DNA of 64,000 nucleotides, taken from Cupriavidus sp. U2. GTDB lineage: Bacteria; Pseudomonadota; Gammaproteobacteria; Burkholderiales; Burkholderiaceae. Each line of letters opens with the position of its first letter. The first letter of the stretch is position 1. Location: NCBI RefSeq assembly GCF_009663685.2, contig NZ_RCOG02000012.1:484056-548055 (forward strand), read 5' to 3'. Shown piece by piece: positions 36,324 through 45,228 of this stretch. The notes under the pieces were generated by a model, which searched no databases, was not told where the DNA came from, and saw only the letters and a program-made list of their open reading frames with translations. The position numbers and the translations under genes are program-made.

Positions 36324-37929
36324 AGTCAAACTGCCGCTCGACCACGTCGAGAGCGACCTCGAGGCTGCCGTGCGCAGCCATCTGGCCCAGATCGGTGTCA
36401 AGGGCGACGGCCTTGTCGGATTCACGGTGTTCCGCCGTGCGCACGATGCCCGCAAGCGCGACGATATCAAGCTGACCTACATCATCGACATCGAGGTCAA
36501 GGACGAGGCTGCCGCCGTCAAGCGCATGCAGCGCAAGCCGAACTGGAGCATCACGCCGGACATGGCGTATCACTTCGTGGCCAGGGCGCCCGAAGGCGGC
36601 CCGAAGTCGCGTCCGGTGGTGATCGGGCTGGGACCGTGCGGGCTGTTGGCCGGCCTGCTGCTGGCGCAGATGGGCTATCGCCCGATCATCCTGGAACGCG
36701 GCAAGGAAGTGCGCGAACGCACCAAGGACACCTTCGGCCTGTGGCGCAAGAGCGTGCTGAATCCGGAGTCGAACGTGCAGTTCGGCGAGGGCGGCGCGGG
36801 TACGTTCTCCGACGGCAAGCTGTACAGCCAGATCAAGGACCCGAAGCACTACGGCCGCAAGGTGCTGCAGGAATTCGTGCGCGCGGGTGCGCCCGAGGAC
36901 ATCCTCTACAAGGCGCGGCCCCACATCGGCACGTTCCGGCTGGTGAGCATGGTCGAGAAGATGCGCGCCGAGATGCTGGAGCTGGGCGCGGAAATCCGTT
37001 TCGAGACGCGCGTGGACGATATCGACATCGACAACGGCCAGGTGCGCGGGCTCAAGCTGTCCAACGGCGACTACCTGCCGTGCGACCACGTGATCCTGGC
37101 CGTGGGCCACAGCGCACGCGACACGTTCCACATGCTGCATGACCGGGGCGTGTTCATGGAAGCCAAGCCGTTCTCGCTGGGATTCCGCATCGAACACCCG
37201 CAGGGGCTGATCAACCGCAGCCGCTTTGGCAAGTTCGCGGGCAACAAGCTGTTGGGCGCGGCCGACTACAAGGTGGTGCATCACGCCAGCAACGGCCGTG
37301 CCGTGTACAGCTTCTGCATGTGCCCCGGCGGCACCGTGGTGGCCGCGGCGTCCGAGCCGGGGCGCCTGGTGACCAACGGCATGAGCCAGTATTACCGCGC
37401 CGAGCGCAACGCCAACGCCGGCATCGTGGTGGGGATCACGCCCGAGGAGGACTTCCCGGGCGGCCCGCTGGCTGGCATCGCATTTCAGCGAAAGTGGGAA
37501 GAGCGCGCGTTCGCGCTGGGCGGTGGCGACTATCGCGCGCCGGGCCAACTGGTGGGTGACTTCATTGCCGGGCGTGCGTCCACGTCGCTGGGATCGGTCG
37601 AGCCGTCGTACAAGCCGGGCGTGACGCCCACGGACCTGAGCACGTCGCTGCCCGACTACGTCATCGACGCGATCCGCGAGGCGCTGCCCGAGCTGGACAA
37701 GAAAATTGCCGGGTTTGCCATGCACGATGCGGTGCTGACGGGCGTGGAGACGCGGACGTCGTCGCCGCTGCGCATCCGGCGCAATCGCGACGACTACCAG
37801 AGCATCAACGTGCGCGGCCTGTATCCGGCCGGCGAGGGCGCCGGCTATGCGGGCGGCATCTATTCGGCGGCCATCGACGGCATCGAAGTGGCCGAGGCCG
37901 TGGCGCTGCACATCGAGAACGGACAGTGA
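36307..37929 (+). CDS. FAD-dependent dehydrogenase of the COG2509 group
   Basis: A 540-residue flavoprotein. An N-terminal ferredoxin-like domain of about 95 residues leads into the Rossmann nucleotide motif VVIGLGPCGLLAGLLLAQMG near 105, then QFGEGGAGTFSDGKLYSQ, and the C-terminal NVRGLYPAGEGAGYAGGIYSA that closes the FAD site. COG2509 proteins are widespread and structurally like geranylgeranyl reductase or HI0933-type flavoproteins; substrate is unknown. It overlaps the preceding small gene by 17 bases and its stop abuts the DUF1415 gene, so the three are likely co-transcribed. Confidence 0.88.
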   Translation: MLRLSEVKLPLDHVESDLEAAVRSHLAQIGVKGDGLVGFTVFRRAHDARKRDDIKLTYIIDIEVKDEAAAVKRMQRKPNWSITPDMAYHFVARAPEGGPKSRPVVIGLGPCGLLAGLLLAQMGYRPIILERGKEVRERTKDTFGLWRKSVLNPESNVQFGEGGAGTFSDGKLYSQIKDPKHYGRKVLQEFVRAGAPEDILYKARPHIGTFRLVSMVEKMRAEMLELGAEIRFETRVDDIDIDNGQVRGLKLSNGDYLPCDHVILAVGHSARDTFHMLHDRGVFMEAKPFSLGFRIEHPQGLINRSRFGKFAGNKLLGAADYKVVHHASNGRAVYSFCMCPGGTVVAAASEPGRLVTNGMSQYYRAERNANAGIVVGITPEEDFPGGPLAGIAFQRKWEERAFALGGGDYRAPGQLVGDFIAGRASTSLGSVEPSYKPGVTPTDLSTSLPDYVIDAIREALPELDKKIAGFAMHDAVLTGVETRTSSPLRIRRNRDDYQSINVRGLYPAGEGAGYAGGIYSAAIDGIEVAEAVALHIENGQ

Positions 37930-37931
37930 CG

Positions 37932-38504
37932 ATGCCCGGGCAGGCCGTCGGCCCCGAAGACGAGCGCGTCGTCGCCGACGTGCGCCACTGGCTCACGCGC
38001 GCCGTGATCGGCCTGAACCTGTGCCCGTTCGCCAAGAGCGTGCATGTGAAGGGGCAGGTGCGGTATGTGGTCAGCCAGGCCACGCGCGACGAGGACGTGC
38101 TGGACGACCTGGAGCGCGAACTGCGGGCGCTGGCCGAGGCCGATCCGGAGCAGGTGGATACCACGCTGCTGATCGTGCCGCACGCGCTGGCCGATTTCCT
38201 GGCCTACAACGACTTCCTGTATTTCGCGGACCGGCTGCTCGGCAGCCTGCGGCTGGAAGGCACGCTGCAGATCGCGAGCTTTCATCCGCAATACCAGTTC
38301 GAGGGCACCGCGCCGGACGATATCGAGAACTACACGAACCGGGCGCCGTATCCCATTCTGCATCTGCTGCGCGAGGACAGCATCGCCCGCGCGGCGGAGG
38401 CTTTCCCCGAGGCCGAGGACATCTACGAGCGCAACATGGAAACCCTGCGCCAGCTTGGCCACACGGGGTGGCTCAAGTGGATGGCGGGCCAGGGCGATCT
38501 CTGA
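37932..38504 (+). CDS. DUF1415 protein
   Basis: A 190-residue cytosolic protein of the DUF1415 family, defined by VRHWLTRAVIGLNLCPFAKS at the N-terminus, FHPQYQFEGTAPDDIENYTNRAPYP-type sequence (near residue 120, shown here as FHPQYQFEGT and ENYTNRAPYP) and YPILHLLREDSI. Conserved Cys and His residues suggest a hydrolase or metal role but no activity is established. The ATG at 37932 is two bases after the preceding stop; a GTG at 37926 that overlaps the stop is an alternative. Confidence 0.87.
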   Translation: MPGQAVGPEDERVVADVRHWLTRAVIGLNLCPFAKSVHVKGQVRYVVSQATRDEDVLDDLERELRALAEADPEQVDTTLLIVPHALADFLAYNDFLYFADRLLGSLRLEGTLQIASFHPQYQFEGTAPDDIENYTNRAPYPILHLLREDSIARAAEAFPEAEDIYERNMETLRQLGHTGWLKWMAGQGDL

Positions 38505-38537
38505 GCGGGCAGTCGCTGCGGCGTTGCGCGCGTCCGC

Positions 38538-39395
38538 TTACGCCGACGTGGCGGGCGTGGCGGACGTGTCGGGGGTGAAGAAGCGGTCGCCCAGTTCCTC
38601 CAGCCCCACGGACTCCAGCACCTGCTGCAGCCGCTCGGCTGGCCGGCGGCGCGGCAGGTCCTTGTACTGGGCGATGATCAGTTCGTTCTTCATCGAATGT
38701 TCCCAGCCCACCAGTTCGGTCACGCTGACCTGGTAGCCGTGCGCCTCCAGCTGCAGGCAGCGCAGCACGTTGGTCAGCTGGCTGCCGAATTCGCGCGTGT
38801 GCAGCGGGTGGCGCCAGATTTCCGTCATCGGATTGCCAGCGAGCAGCCGGCCCTTGTGCTTGCGCAGCACCGCTGCCACTTCAGCCTGGCAGCACGGCAC
38901 CAGCACGATATGCTGCGCGTGCTTGGCTAGCGCGAAGCGGATTGCATCGTCGGTGGCGGTATTGCACGCGTGCAGCGCCGTGACGACGTCGACAGTCTCC
39001 GGTAGCGCCGGCGATGTGATCGAATCGGCCACGGACAGGTTCAGGAACGACATGCCCGGGAAGCCCAGGCGCCTGGCCAGCTCGGTCGAACTGGTGACCA
39101 GTTCCTCGCGCGTCTCGATGCCGTAGATATGCGAGCTGTCTTTCAGATCCTTGAAGAACAGGTCGTAAAGGATGAAGCCCAGGTAAGACTTGCCGGCGCC
39201 GTGGTCCACCAGCGACACGGCGCCTTTGGCGTCCTTTACCTCGCGCAGCAGGGGCTCGATGAACTGGAACAGGTGGTAGACCTGCTTGAGCTTGCGGCGG
39301 CTGTCCTGGTTCATCTTGCCGTCGCGCGTCAGGATATGGAGTTCCTTGAGCAGCTCGATGGACTGGCCGGGACGGACTTCGTGGGTGCTGGACAT
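38538..39395 (-). CDS. SAM-dependent methyltransferase, Methyltransf_32/RRNAD1-like
   Basis: A 285-residue protein. The SAM-binding segment is AVSLVDHGAGKSYLGFILYD near residue 63, and the diagnostic motif HACNTATDDAI near 150, followed by VLVPCCQAEV, is that of the Methyltransf_32 family (related to eukaryotic METTL25/RRNAD1), thought to act on RNA or protein. The start at 39395 gives a natural N-terminus (MSSTHEVRPGQ); longer frame without ribosome site is disregarded. The C-terminus has a Thr/Ala/Ser-rich tail. Convergent with the DUF1415 gene. Confidence 0.8.
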   Translation of the reverse strand: MSSTHEVRPGQSIELLKELHILTRDGKMNQDSRRKLKQVYHLFQFIEPLLREVKDAKGAVSLVDHGAGKSYLGFILYDLFFKDLKDSSHIYGIETREELVTSSTELARRLGFPGMSFLNLSVADSITSPALPETVDVVTALHACNTATDDAIRFALAKHAQHIVLVPCCQAEVAAVLRKHKGRLLAGNPMTEIWRHPLHTREFGSQLTNVLRCLQLEAHGYQVSVTELVGWEHSMKNELIIAQYKDLPRRRPAERLQQVLESVGLEELGDRFFTPDTSATPATSA

Positions 39396-39622
39396 CGGGG
39401 GAACTGGGCTGTGGCGGCTTCGGAAAGGCCGACAGTTTACCGAAAACACCGTCGAAACACCTGCACCCCACTTTTGTGGGCTAAAGCTCACTCGCCCGAT
39501 TGCCGTTAAACCTTCGATCACGACAAGCAGAGTTGGCGCAGGTACGGCCGTCCAAGCGGAAGGACCCCGGGGCACGAACCCCAGCCGGCATGGCGCCAAG
39601 CAGAACGAGAAAGCGGGGAGCC

Positions 39623-41236
39623 ATGAACGCGGACGTGGGATTACGCCTGGAACTCAACCAGCCGGGCGATCAGGTGAGGGCCTGCTTTACGCCGGAACCG
39701 GGCCGGATGCCGCCGGATCGGGCGGCGCTGGAAGCATCGCTGGCCGAGCACGGCTGGCAGGGGGCGCGCCTGGACCAGGCGGCCGTGACCGGCTTTCTGA
39801 CCCAGTGCCAGCTGACCGACCGCGAAATCGACGCGGTAATCGGCACGGTGCTCGATGGCGCCTTCGAACTGGAGATCTCCGCCGACAAGCTGCAGCTCCT
39901 GCTGACGCTGATGCCGCCCGAAGGCGGCCGCAGCATCGAGGAAAGTGATATCGCCGCCGCTGCCGCATCGATGGGCGTGGTGGCGCTGCTGGATTCCGCA
40001 GCCATTGGCGTGGCGCTGGAGGCCGGCAGTTGCGAAGGCCGCGAGATCGCACGCGGCGTGGCGCCCGTGCAGGGCGAAATGGCGCGCTTCGACAGCCTGG
40101 TGCAGCAGAAAAGACCGGCGCAGGCCGACAACGAGGAAGAGCGCGTCGATCTGCGCGACCTTGGCAACCTGCTGCTGGTGAATCCCGGCACGGCGCTGAT
40201 GCGCCGCACCCCGGCCAGGTCCGGCAAGGATGGCATGGACGTACTGGGCAAGCCCATTGCGGCCGAGCCCGTGGTGGACACGCCCTATGCGGCGGACCTG
40301 ACCGGTGTGGCCGCCGACCCCAACGACCCGAACCTGCTGCTGGCAGTCATCGCCGGATCGCCGCGCGTGCTGCCCAATGGCGTGATCGTCAGCCCCGTGG
40401 TCGATGTGGATGCGGTGGACCTGCATTCGGGCAACGTCAATTTCGATGGCTCGCTGCGAGTGTCGGGCGATATCCGCACCGGCATGTCGGTGCGCGTCAC
40501 GGGCGACGTGGTGGTGCAGGGCACGATCGAGGCGGCCCATGTGGAAGCCGGGGGCGACGTGATCGTCAAGGGCGGCATCATCGGCAAGGCCGACTCGGCC
40601 CATGGCGGCGACCCCAACGAGGTGGCCAGCGTGCGTACCCGGGGTGCGGTGCATGCGCGCTATATCCAGAACGCGATCGTCGAGGCCGCGACCGAGGTGG
40701 TGGTCGAAAGCGGCATCCGTCAGAGCGATGTGTCGGCGGGCCAGCGCGTGGTGGTGGGCACGCCCACGTCCCAGGGCAGCATCAGCGGCGGCCGCACGCG
40801 CGCGCTGCAGTCGGTCAGCGTGGCCACGCTGGGCGCCCCGGCAGGATCTGCCACCGCCGTGCAGGTTGGCCTGAACCCGTTTGCGGACCAGCAGAAGGGC
40901 GAACTGGAAGCGCGCCGCCGCAAGGTGCTGGACGACCAGGCCAAGTTGCAGCAGCTGGTGGCCTTCTTTGCCAAGAATCCCGAGCGCGCGCAGGGCGACG
41001 TCCGCGAGAAGGCACGCGCCACGATGTACAAGATCAACCGCGACCTGTTCGAACTCGATGCGGATATCGCCAGGCTGGCCGAGCAGATCAAGCCGTCGGA
41101 CGACGCCGTGATCGCCGTGGGCCGCCGCATCCATGGCGGCGTGACCCTGCAGGTGGGACACAAGGTGCTGAAGGTCATGGAAGACAAGACCGGCGGCCAG
41201 GTACGGGTCATCGAAGACCGGATCACGGTGACCTGA
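39623..41236 (+). CDS. FapA/DUF342 family protein
   Basis: A 537-residue protein of the DUF342 family. The N-terminal third is a helical/beta domain; the DUF342 core covers about residues 165-420 with VNPGTALMRRTPARSGKDG, GDVVVQGTIEAAHVEAGGDV and repeated hexapeptide-like strands (ARYIQNAIVEAATEVVVESG), suggesting a right-handed beta-helix; a long coiled coil follows (about 440-500). In Vibrio a homologue (FapA) affects flagellar assembly, and many are called polymer-forming. No flagellar gene is near. The next gene on this strand encodes a receiver-like protein. Confidence 0.83.
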   Translation: MNADVGLRLELNQPGDQVRACFTPEPGRMPPDRAALEASLAEHGWQGARLDQAAVTGFLTQCQLTDREIDAVIGTVLDGAFELEISADKLQLLLTLMPPEGGRSIEESDIAAAAASMGVVALLDSAAIGVALEAGSCEGREIARGVAPVQGEMARFDSLVQQKRPAQADNEEERVDLRDLGNLLLVNPGTALMRRTPARSGKDGMDVLGKPIAAEPVVDTPYAADLTGVAADPNDPNLLLAVIAGSPRVLPNGVIVSPVVDVDAVDLHSGNVNFDGSLRVSGDIRTGMSVRVTGDVVVQGTIEAAHVEAGGDVIVKGGIIGKADSAHGGDPNEVASVRTRGAVHARYIQNAIVEAATEVVVESGIRQSDVSAGQRVVVGTPTSQGSISGGRTRALQSVSVATLGAPAGSATAVQVGLNPFADQQKGELEARRRKVLDDQAKLQQLVAFFAKNPERAQGDVREKARATMYKINRDLFELDADIARLAEQIKPSDDAVIAVGRRIHGGVTLQVGHKVLKVMEDKTGGQVRVIEDRITVT

Positions 41237-41540
41237 TCCTGCCGAAGGCGGACCGGTTGCCGAGGGCTGGCCGCCGGTTCGGCCTTGCGGTCCGGCGGGC
41301 GGATATGACGGGTTTCGTTACGGTCCGGCGTGACACGTTACGTCGCCCGTAACATCGTGGCGCCTTCGCGCATGGCGCGCTGGCTTCGGTACGATGGCGC
41401 GCACAGCCGCCAATCCTTGCTGCGCATAGCATTTCAGCCAATTTTGCAGTTGCACGTGCGGCGCGTGACGGACAGATATTGTCTGGCACGCCGTTTGCTC
41501 GATCTCCCATATCAAAACCAGACACCGGGGGAAACGCAAC
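41237..41540. other. Intergenic region with a short hairpin
   Basis: No gene seen in these 304 bases. GTTACG and CGTAAC (41337-41353, loop TCGCC) form a small hairpin, and GTTACG also occurs 21 bases earlier at 41317. No convincing promoter was found for the gene at 41541. Confidence 0.5.
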
Positions 41541-41972
41541 ATGACCGCACTCGTGATCGAAGACCAGCCGCTGGTACGTCTGGGCATGCAGGGATTGCTG
41601 GAACGGATACCTGGCGTCGGCGCCGTGCGGGCCCTGGACCCGGCCGGCATCCTGGCGCTGGAGCCAGGCCTGGAGGCGCCCATCGTGGTCTATGGCATGT
41701 CCGGCGACAGCAGCGACAACTGGTACCTGCTGCGCCAGCTGCATCAGGCGCTGCCCCACGCACGCATCCTGCTCCTGTCCGACAACATGTGGCTGCGCGT
41801 GCCGGCATCGCTGGAAACGTGCGGCGTCATCGAGCACCTGCCCAAGTCGGCGTCGATCGAACGCATGGAAGCAGTAGTGTTGCAGATGCTGGGCTGCGAT
41901 GGATTCCTGCCGATGCGCGGCAGCCTTCGAGACGCATGGCAACCGGCCTATCATCCGCGCGTGGCGTCGTAA
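41541..41972 (+). CDS. Stand-alone receiver-like protein lacking the phospho-acceptor Asp
   Basis: A 143-residue single-domain protein that threads as a response-regulator receiver: TALVIEDQPLVRLGMQGLL at the N-terminus (acidic pair Glu7-Asp8), beta-4 end LLLS (Ser80) and the conserved Lys102 in HLPKSASIERMEAVV. At the end of strand 3, where the phosphorylated Asp belongs, the sequence is PIVVYGMSG, with Tyr51-Gly52 and no Asp. There is no DNA-binding domain; a short tail of about 25 residues follows. It is thus a pseudo-receiver or a protein-protein switch. CGGGGGAAAC lies before the ATG. A relationship to the upstream DUF342 gene is possible but the 304-base gap weakens it. Confidence 0.75.
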   Translation: MTALVIEDQPLVRLGMQGLLERIPGVGAVRALDPAGILALEPGLEAPIVVYGMSGDSSDNWYLLRQLHQALPHARILLLSDNMWLRVPASLETCGVIEHLPKSASIERMEAVVLQMLGCDGFLPMRGSLRDAWQPAYHPRVAS

Positions 41973-42197
41973 CAGGCCGGCGTCGTCGCTCGAAATGTTA
42001 TTGAGACGAATCCGATTTCACTGACGCCACGGTTTTTCGTGGCGTTTCGTGCCTGGAATTTCCGTCATCCCATCCTACCGGATCGGATCCAATGTGGATC
42101 GTGGGCAGATGATGGGGGCCGTGGCCAACGCGTCGATGATCGTCAGGCAGTGCGGCGGGTGACGGCGGCGCGGCAAGCCCCAAAGCGAAAGCCAAAG

Positions 42198-42226
42198 CAA
42201 AAAGGGCAACCCGAATGGGTTGCCCT
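42198..42226 (-). terminator. Terminator after tRNA-Thr
   Basis: On the minus strand AAGGGCAACCC pairs with GGGTTGCCCTT with loop ATTC region, followed by TTTTTGCTTT. Confidence 0.85.
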
Positions 42227-42241
42227 TCCTACTTCAAGTGA

Positions 42242-42317
42242 TGGTGCCGGAGATAGGAGTCGAACCTACGACCTTCGCATTACGAATGCGCTGCTCTACC
42301 AACTGAGCTACACCGGC
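42242..42317 (-). tRNA. tRNA-Thr (CGU)
   Basis: A 76-base cloverleaf on the minus strand: acceptor GCCGGTG, D-arm GCTCAGTTGGTAGAGC, anticodon CGT at 42282-42284 (loop TTCGTAA), T-loop TTCGACT and encoded CCA. Confidence 0.97.
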
Positions 42318-42398
42318 GAATCCTGACTTGTAAAACCTGTTCCTATCGCTGCGATTCGCGCTGTTGCTGAGTTTGCGTCGAATCGGATAGAGCCAGCG

Positions 42399-42427
42399 AT
42401 AATATCAGCGACTTCCGGGTTTGTGAA
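42399..42427 (-). promoter_or_regulatory. Promoter of tRNA-Thr
   Basis: On the minus strand TTCACA (42427-42422), a 17-base spacer and TATTAT (42404-42399). It gives a leader of about 75 bases before the tRNA. The -35 is the same as at tRNA-Arg. Confidence 0.6.
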
Positions 42428-42552
42428 GCCCCTTGTGCAGGTTTTTTATCGCATCCTGCAGGCGGGGCTGCCCGGTACGCCGCTGTGGCAGCCAGCAGTG
42501 TGCGGCGACAACAGGCGCAAGGATCGCACAGGCGCGGCCGATGGCTTGGCGC

Positions 42553-42575
42553 AAAAAAGGGGCGAAGCTGCCCCC
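42553..42575 (-). terminator. Terminator after the first porin gene
   Basis: On the minus strand GGGGC pairs with GCCCC around AGCTTC, followed by TTTTTTG. It lies about 50 bases after the porin stop. Confidence 0.75.
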
Positions 42576-42624
42576 TGTTCCGGATTGACCCGACACCCGG
42601 CGGCACCCGGCGGCGACCGGGCGA

Positions 42625-43686
42625 TCAGAACTTGTGGCGCAGGCCGGCCATCACGCCCACGCGGCTGCCGTGGCCGTAGAACGGCGTCTGGAACGTCGGC
42701 TGCGCGCCCAGCGTGCGCCACGCGTCGGTCAGCGACGTGTAGTCGGCTTCCAGGTAGACGTCGGTGCGCTTGCTGAAGGCGTAGTCGAGCATCATCGCGC
42801 CGGTGAAGCGGTTGCCCGAATCGCCGGCATGCTTGAGGTGGTCGTAGGTGCCGAGGGCGATCAGCGACCATGCCGGATTGAACTGGTACTTGGCGCCCAG
42901 GTAGCCGGCCTGGTTCCTGTAGCCGGCGTTGTCGACGTTGCTGTTCGTGTAGCCAAGATAGATCGTGGCCGGACCGGCGGTGTAGGTGCCGCCGAGCGTC
43001 CAGACCTTCTGGTCGCTGTTCGGCACGGTCACGCCGTAGTAGCTCGTGGTGTCCTTCATGATCTGGTAGCCGCCGGCCACCATGAACGGGCCCGTCGCGT
43101 ACGTCAGGCTGCCGCCTGTCGACGACGACCGCGCCACACTGCCCGGTTGCTCGCCGAATGCGTGCTGGGCTGCAATCGTAAAGCCGCCAAATTTTCCGGC
43201 GTACTTGACCATGTTGTCCTGACGGACGCCGCCGGTGTAGTTGCCGCCCTGGAAACCAACGATGGCAAGATTGGCCAGCGCCATGGCGTCATAGCTGGCG
43301 ATGACCTCGTGGATCACCGTGAATTGCCGGCCCAGCGTGATGGTGCCGAAGTCGCCCTGCATGCCGACATAAGCCTTGCGGCCGAACAGGCGGTTGCCTT
43401 GCAGGCTCTGCCCGGCATCGGGCGAGAAGCCCGATTCCAGCACGAACAGCGCCTGGTAGCCGCGCCCCAGGTCTTCCACGCCGTAGAGGCCCCAGCGGCT
43501 GCCTGTCAGCACGCCATCGGTCATCTGCACCTTGCCGTTACCGGCGACACTTTCGTTCGAGGTGTAGCGGATCGTGGTGTCGACGATGCCGTAGAGCGTG
43601 ACGTTCGACTGGGCCTGGGCCGGTGCCGCGGCACCGATGGCGGCTAGTGCTGCTGTCGTGGCGAAGGGCGCAAGGGCTCGCTTCAT
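42625..43686 (-). CDS. Gram-negative general porin (hexuronate locus)
   Basis: A 353-residue outer-membrane beta barrel. The signal peptide (MKRALAPFATTAALAAIG, cleaved after AQA near residue 25) is followed by SNVTLYGIVDTTIRYTS, the typical porin N-terminus, alternating strands throughout, and a C-terminal aromatic residue (MAGLRHKF) used for barrel assembly. Porin trimer likely. The start at 43686 has GGAGA 8 bases upstream. Upstream at 43890 lies an exact GTCnTAnGAC palindrome, the element also found at the gudD locus, so this porin may be induced by sugar acids. It is divergent from udh. Confidence 0.92.
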   Translation of the reverse strand: MKRALAPFATTAALAAIGAAAPAQAQSNVTLYGIVDTTIRYTSNESVAGNGKVQMTDGVLTGSRWGLYGVEDLGRGYQALFVLESGFSPDAGQSLQGNRLFGRKAYVGMQGDFGTITLGRQFTVIHEVIASYDAMALANLAIVGFQGGNYTGGVRQDNMVKYAGKFGGFTIAAQHAFGEQPGSVARSSSTGGSLTYATGPFMVAGGYQIMKDTTSYYGVTVPNSDQKVWTLGGTYTAGPATIYLGYTNSNVDNAGYRNQAGYLGAKYQFNPAWSLIALGTYDHLKHAGDSGNRFTGAMMLDYAFSKRTDVYLEADYTSLTDAWRTLGAQPTFQTPFYGHGSRVGVMAGLRHKF

Positions 43687-43889
43687 GATGTGTGTCTCCA
43701 TCCTGGCTATTGATTTCGTTTTTGCTACGGAAGCGCCGGTGCCAAATGCTTGTTCGACTTCTGGCCGAAGTGGATCGGCTTGTGCATTGCCCTCACCGGC
43801 TGGCATGGAAGGCGGGCAGGGGAGTCACTCCCCTGGCGCCGGGACAGACAGTCCAGATCGATTGGGAAAGGCAATCGATGTGATCCGAT

Positions 43890-43939
43890 GTCCTATGACA
43901 TCGTACCTTACAGAAAAATAACGAAGCAAGACATACGAC
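43890..43939. promoter_or_regulatory. Operator-like palindromes upstream of the porin
   Basis: GTCCTATGAC (43890-43899) is an exact GTCnTAnGAC and sits inside the larger palindrome GATGTC-CTAT-GACATC. GACATACGAC (43930-43939) has one mismatch. They are 204 to 253 bases upstream of the porin start. Confidence 0.5.
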
Positions 43940-44292
43940 GAGACATTGAGTGGATCAGCAACAGTCGCGGGCGAGATCAAATACCAGCTCAATAGGTTGC
44001 AATCGGGTGCAGTCCAAATTTATGTATTAGCTTAATTTGCATTGCAGCAAATCGCCGTCAGTCTCATGTCGGTCATTGACATTCAACGGGAAAGCGTTGG
44101 CTGTGGCGGAATGACGCAAATCCTGGATCGCGATATCGACGCTCTGGAAACACGGGGTTTCACACGTTTGCGAGAAAATAATCCGCACAGCAGCAATTAA
44201 CGTCTGCATGTATGGAGCTTAAAACTTCTAGGGATTTTACCGAGGCGATATTACCTTGACCGCAATCGGGCAGACGATTAGATTCCAGTTGC

Positions 44293-44302
44293 GTTGTATG
44301 AC
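44293..44302. promoter_or_regulatory. Weaker operator-like site upstream of udh
   Basis: GTTGTATGAC differs from GTCnTAnGAC at one position and lies 76 bases upstream of the udh ATG. Confidence 0.3.
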
Positions 44303-44377
44303 GACAGATCAATACCACCCTAATCAGTCATTGGCGCGCGTTGAGTTCGATCCCGCGCACCTGTGCCGCCCGACACC

Positions 44378-45214
44378 ATGTCTCAGACCTCCAAAGACCC
44401 GCTCGACGGCGTCACCACCCGTTGCCATCGCATTCTCCTGACCGGCGCCGCCGGCAATCTCGGAAAAGTTCTACGTGATCGGCTCAAGCGTTATGCCGAT
44501 GTGGTGCGCGTGTCCGATATCGCCAGCCTGGGCGGCGCCCGCGAGCAGGAAGAGGTGGTGACGTGCGACCTCTCGGATCCCAAGGCTGTGCATGCGCTGG
44601 TGGAAGGCGTTGACGCGATCGTCCACCTTGGCGGGGTGTCGGTGGAGCGGCCGTTCGAGGAAATCCTGCCCGCCAACATCCAGGGCACGTACAACATCTA
44701 CGAAGCGGCACGCCGCCACGGCGTGCGCCGCATCGTGTTTGCCAGCTCGAATCACGTCATCGGCTACTACAGGCAGGGGGAAGTGCTCGATGCCGATACG
44801 CCGCCCAGGCCCGATGGCTACTACGGTGTCAGCAAGGCGTTCGGCGAGCAACTGGGCAGCTTCTACAGCGACCGCTACGGCATCGACACCGTGGCGTTGC
44901 GCATCGGTTCGTCGTTCCCCGAGGCCAAGGATCGCCGCATGATGGTGACGTGGCTGGGCTACGACGATCTGGAACAGCTGCTCAAGCGCGCCCTCTTCGT
45001 GCCGAAGGTTGGCTTCCTGATCGTCTATGGCGCTTCAGCCAATCGCGACAGCTGGTGGGACAACAGCAAGGCCGCGCGCCTGGGATTCAAGCCCGTGGAG
45101 TCTTCCGAGCAGTTCCGCGCCAAGGTGGAATCGGTGCCGCCGCTGCCGGCCGACGATCCGGCCGGTTGGTATCAGGGTGGGGCCTTCGTCAAGGCCGGCC
45201 CGTTCGGCGACTGA
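44378..45214 (+). CDS. udh: Uronate dehydrogenase
   Basis: A 278-residue NAD-dependent short-chain dehydrogenase that oxidises D-galacturonate and D-glucuronate to the aldarolactones. The sequence closely follows the characterised Pseudomonas Udh: LLTGAAGNLGKVLRDRLK (NAD site), CDLSDPKAVHALVEGVDAIV, HLGGVSVERPFEEIL, FASSNHVIGYYRQ, the YGVSK active-site pair, VALRIGSSFPEA and VYGASANRDSWWDN. The ATG at 44378 is used; a GTG five codons earlier is possible. It is followed after 14 bases by the lactonase gene and further on by the TRAP transporter, forming a hexuronate oxidation operon. Confidence 0.93.
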   Translation: MSQTSKDPLDGVTTRCHRILLTGAAGNLGKVLRDRLKRYADVVRVSDIASLGGAREQEEVVTCDLSDPKAVHALVEGVDAIVHLGGVSVERPFEEILPANIQGTYNIYEAARRHGVRRIVFASSNHVIGYYRQGEVLDADTPPRPDGYYGVSKAFGEQLGSFYSDRYGIDTVALRIGSSFPEAKDRRMMVTWLGYDDLEQLLKRALFVPKVGFLIVYGASANRDSWWDNSKAARLGFKPVESSEQFRAKVESVPPLPADDPAGWYQGGAFVKAGPFGD

Positions 45215-45228
45215 GGGGCCCGCACGCG

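Larger units (their letters stand above)
43687..44377. other. Long divergent intergenic region between porin and udh
   Basis: No gene is seen in 691 bases. From about 43985 to 44260 the base composition is visibly richer in A and T than the neighbours. It contains GTCnTAnGAC-type palindromes near both ends (43890-43939 and 44293-44302), consistent with control of both flanking genes. Confidence 0.6.

Noticed and set aside
39623..41236. A flagellar operon around the FapA-like gene
   Set aside because: No other flagellar or chemotaxis gene lies nearby.
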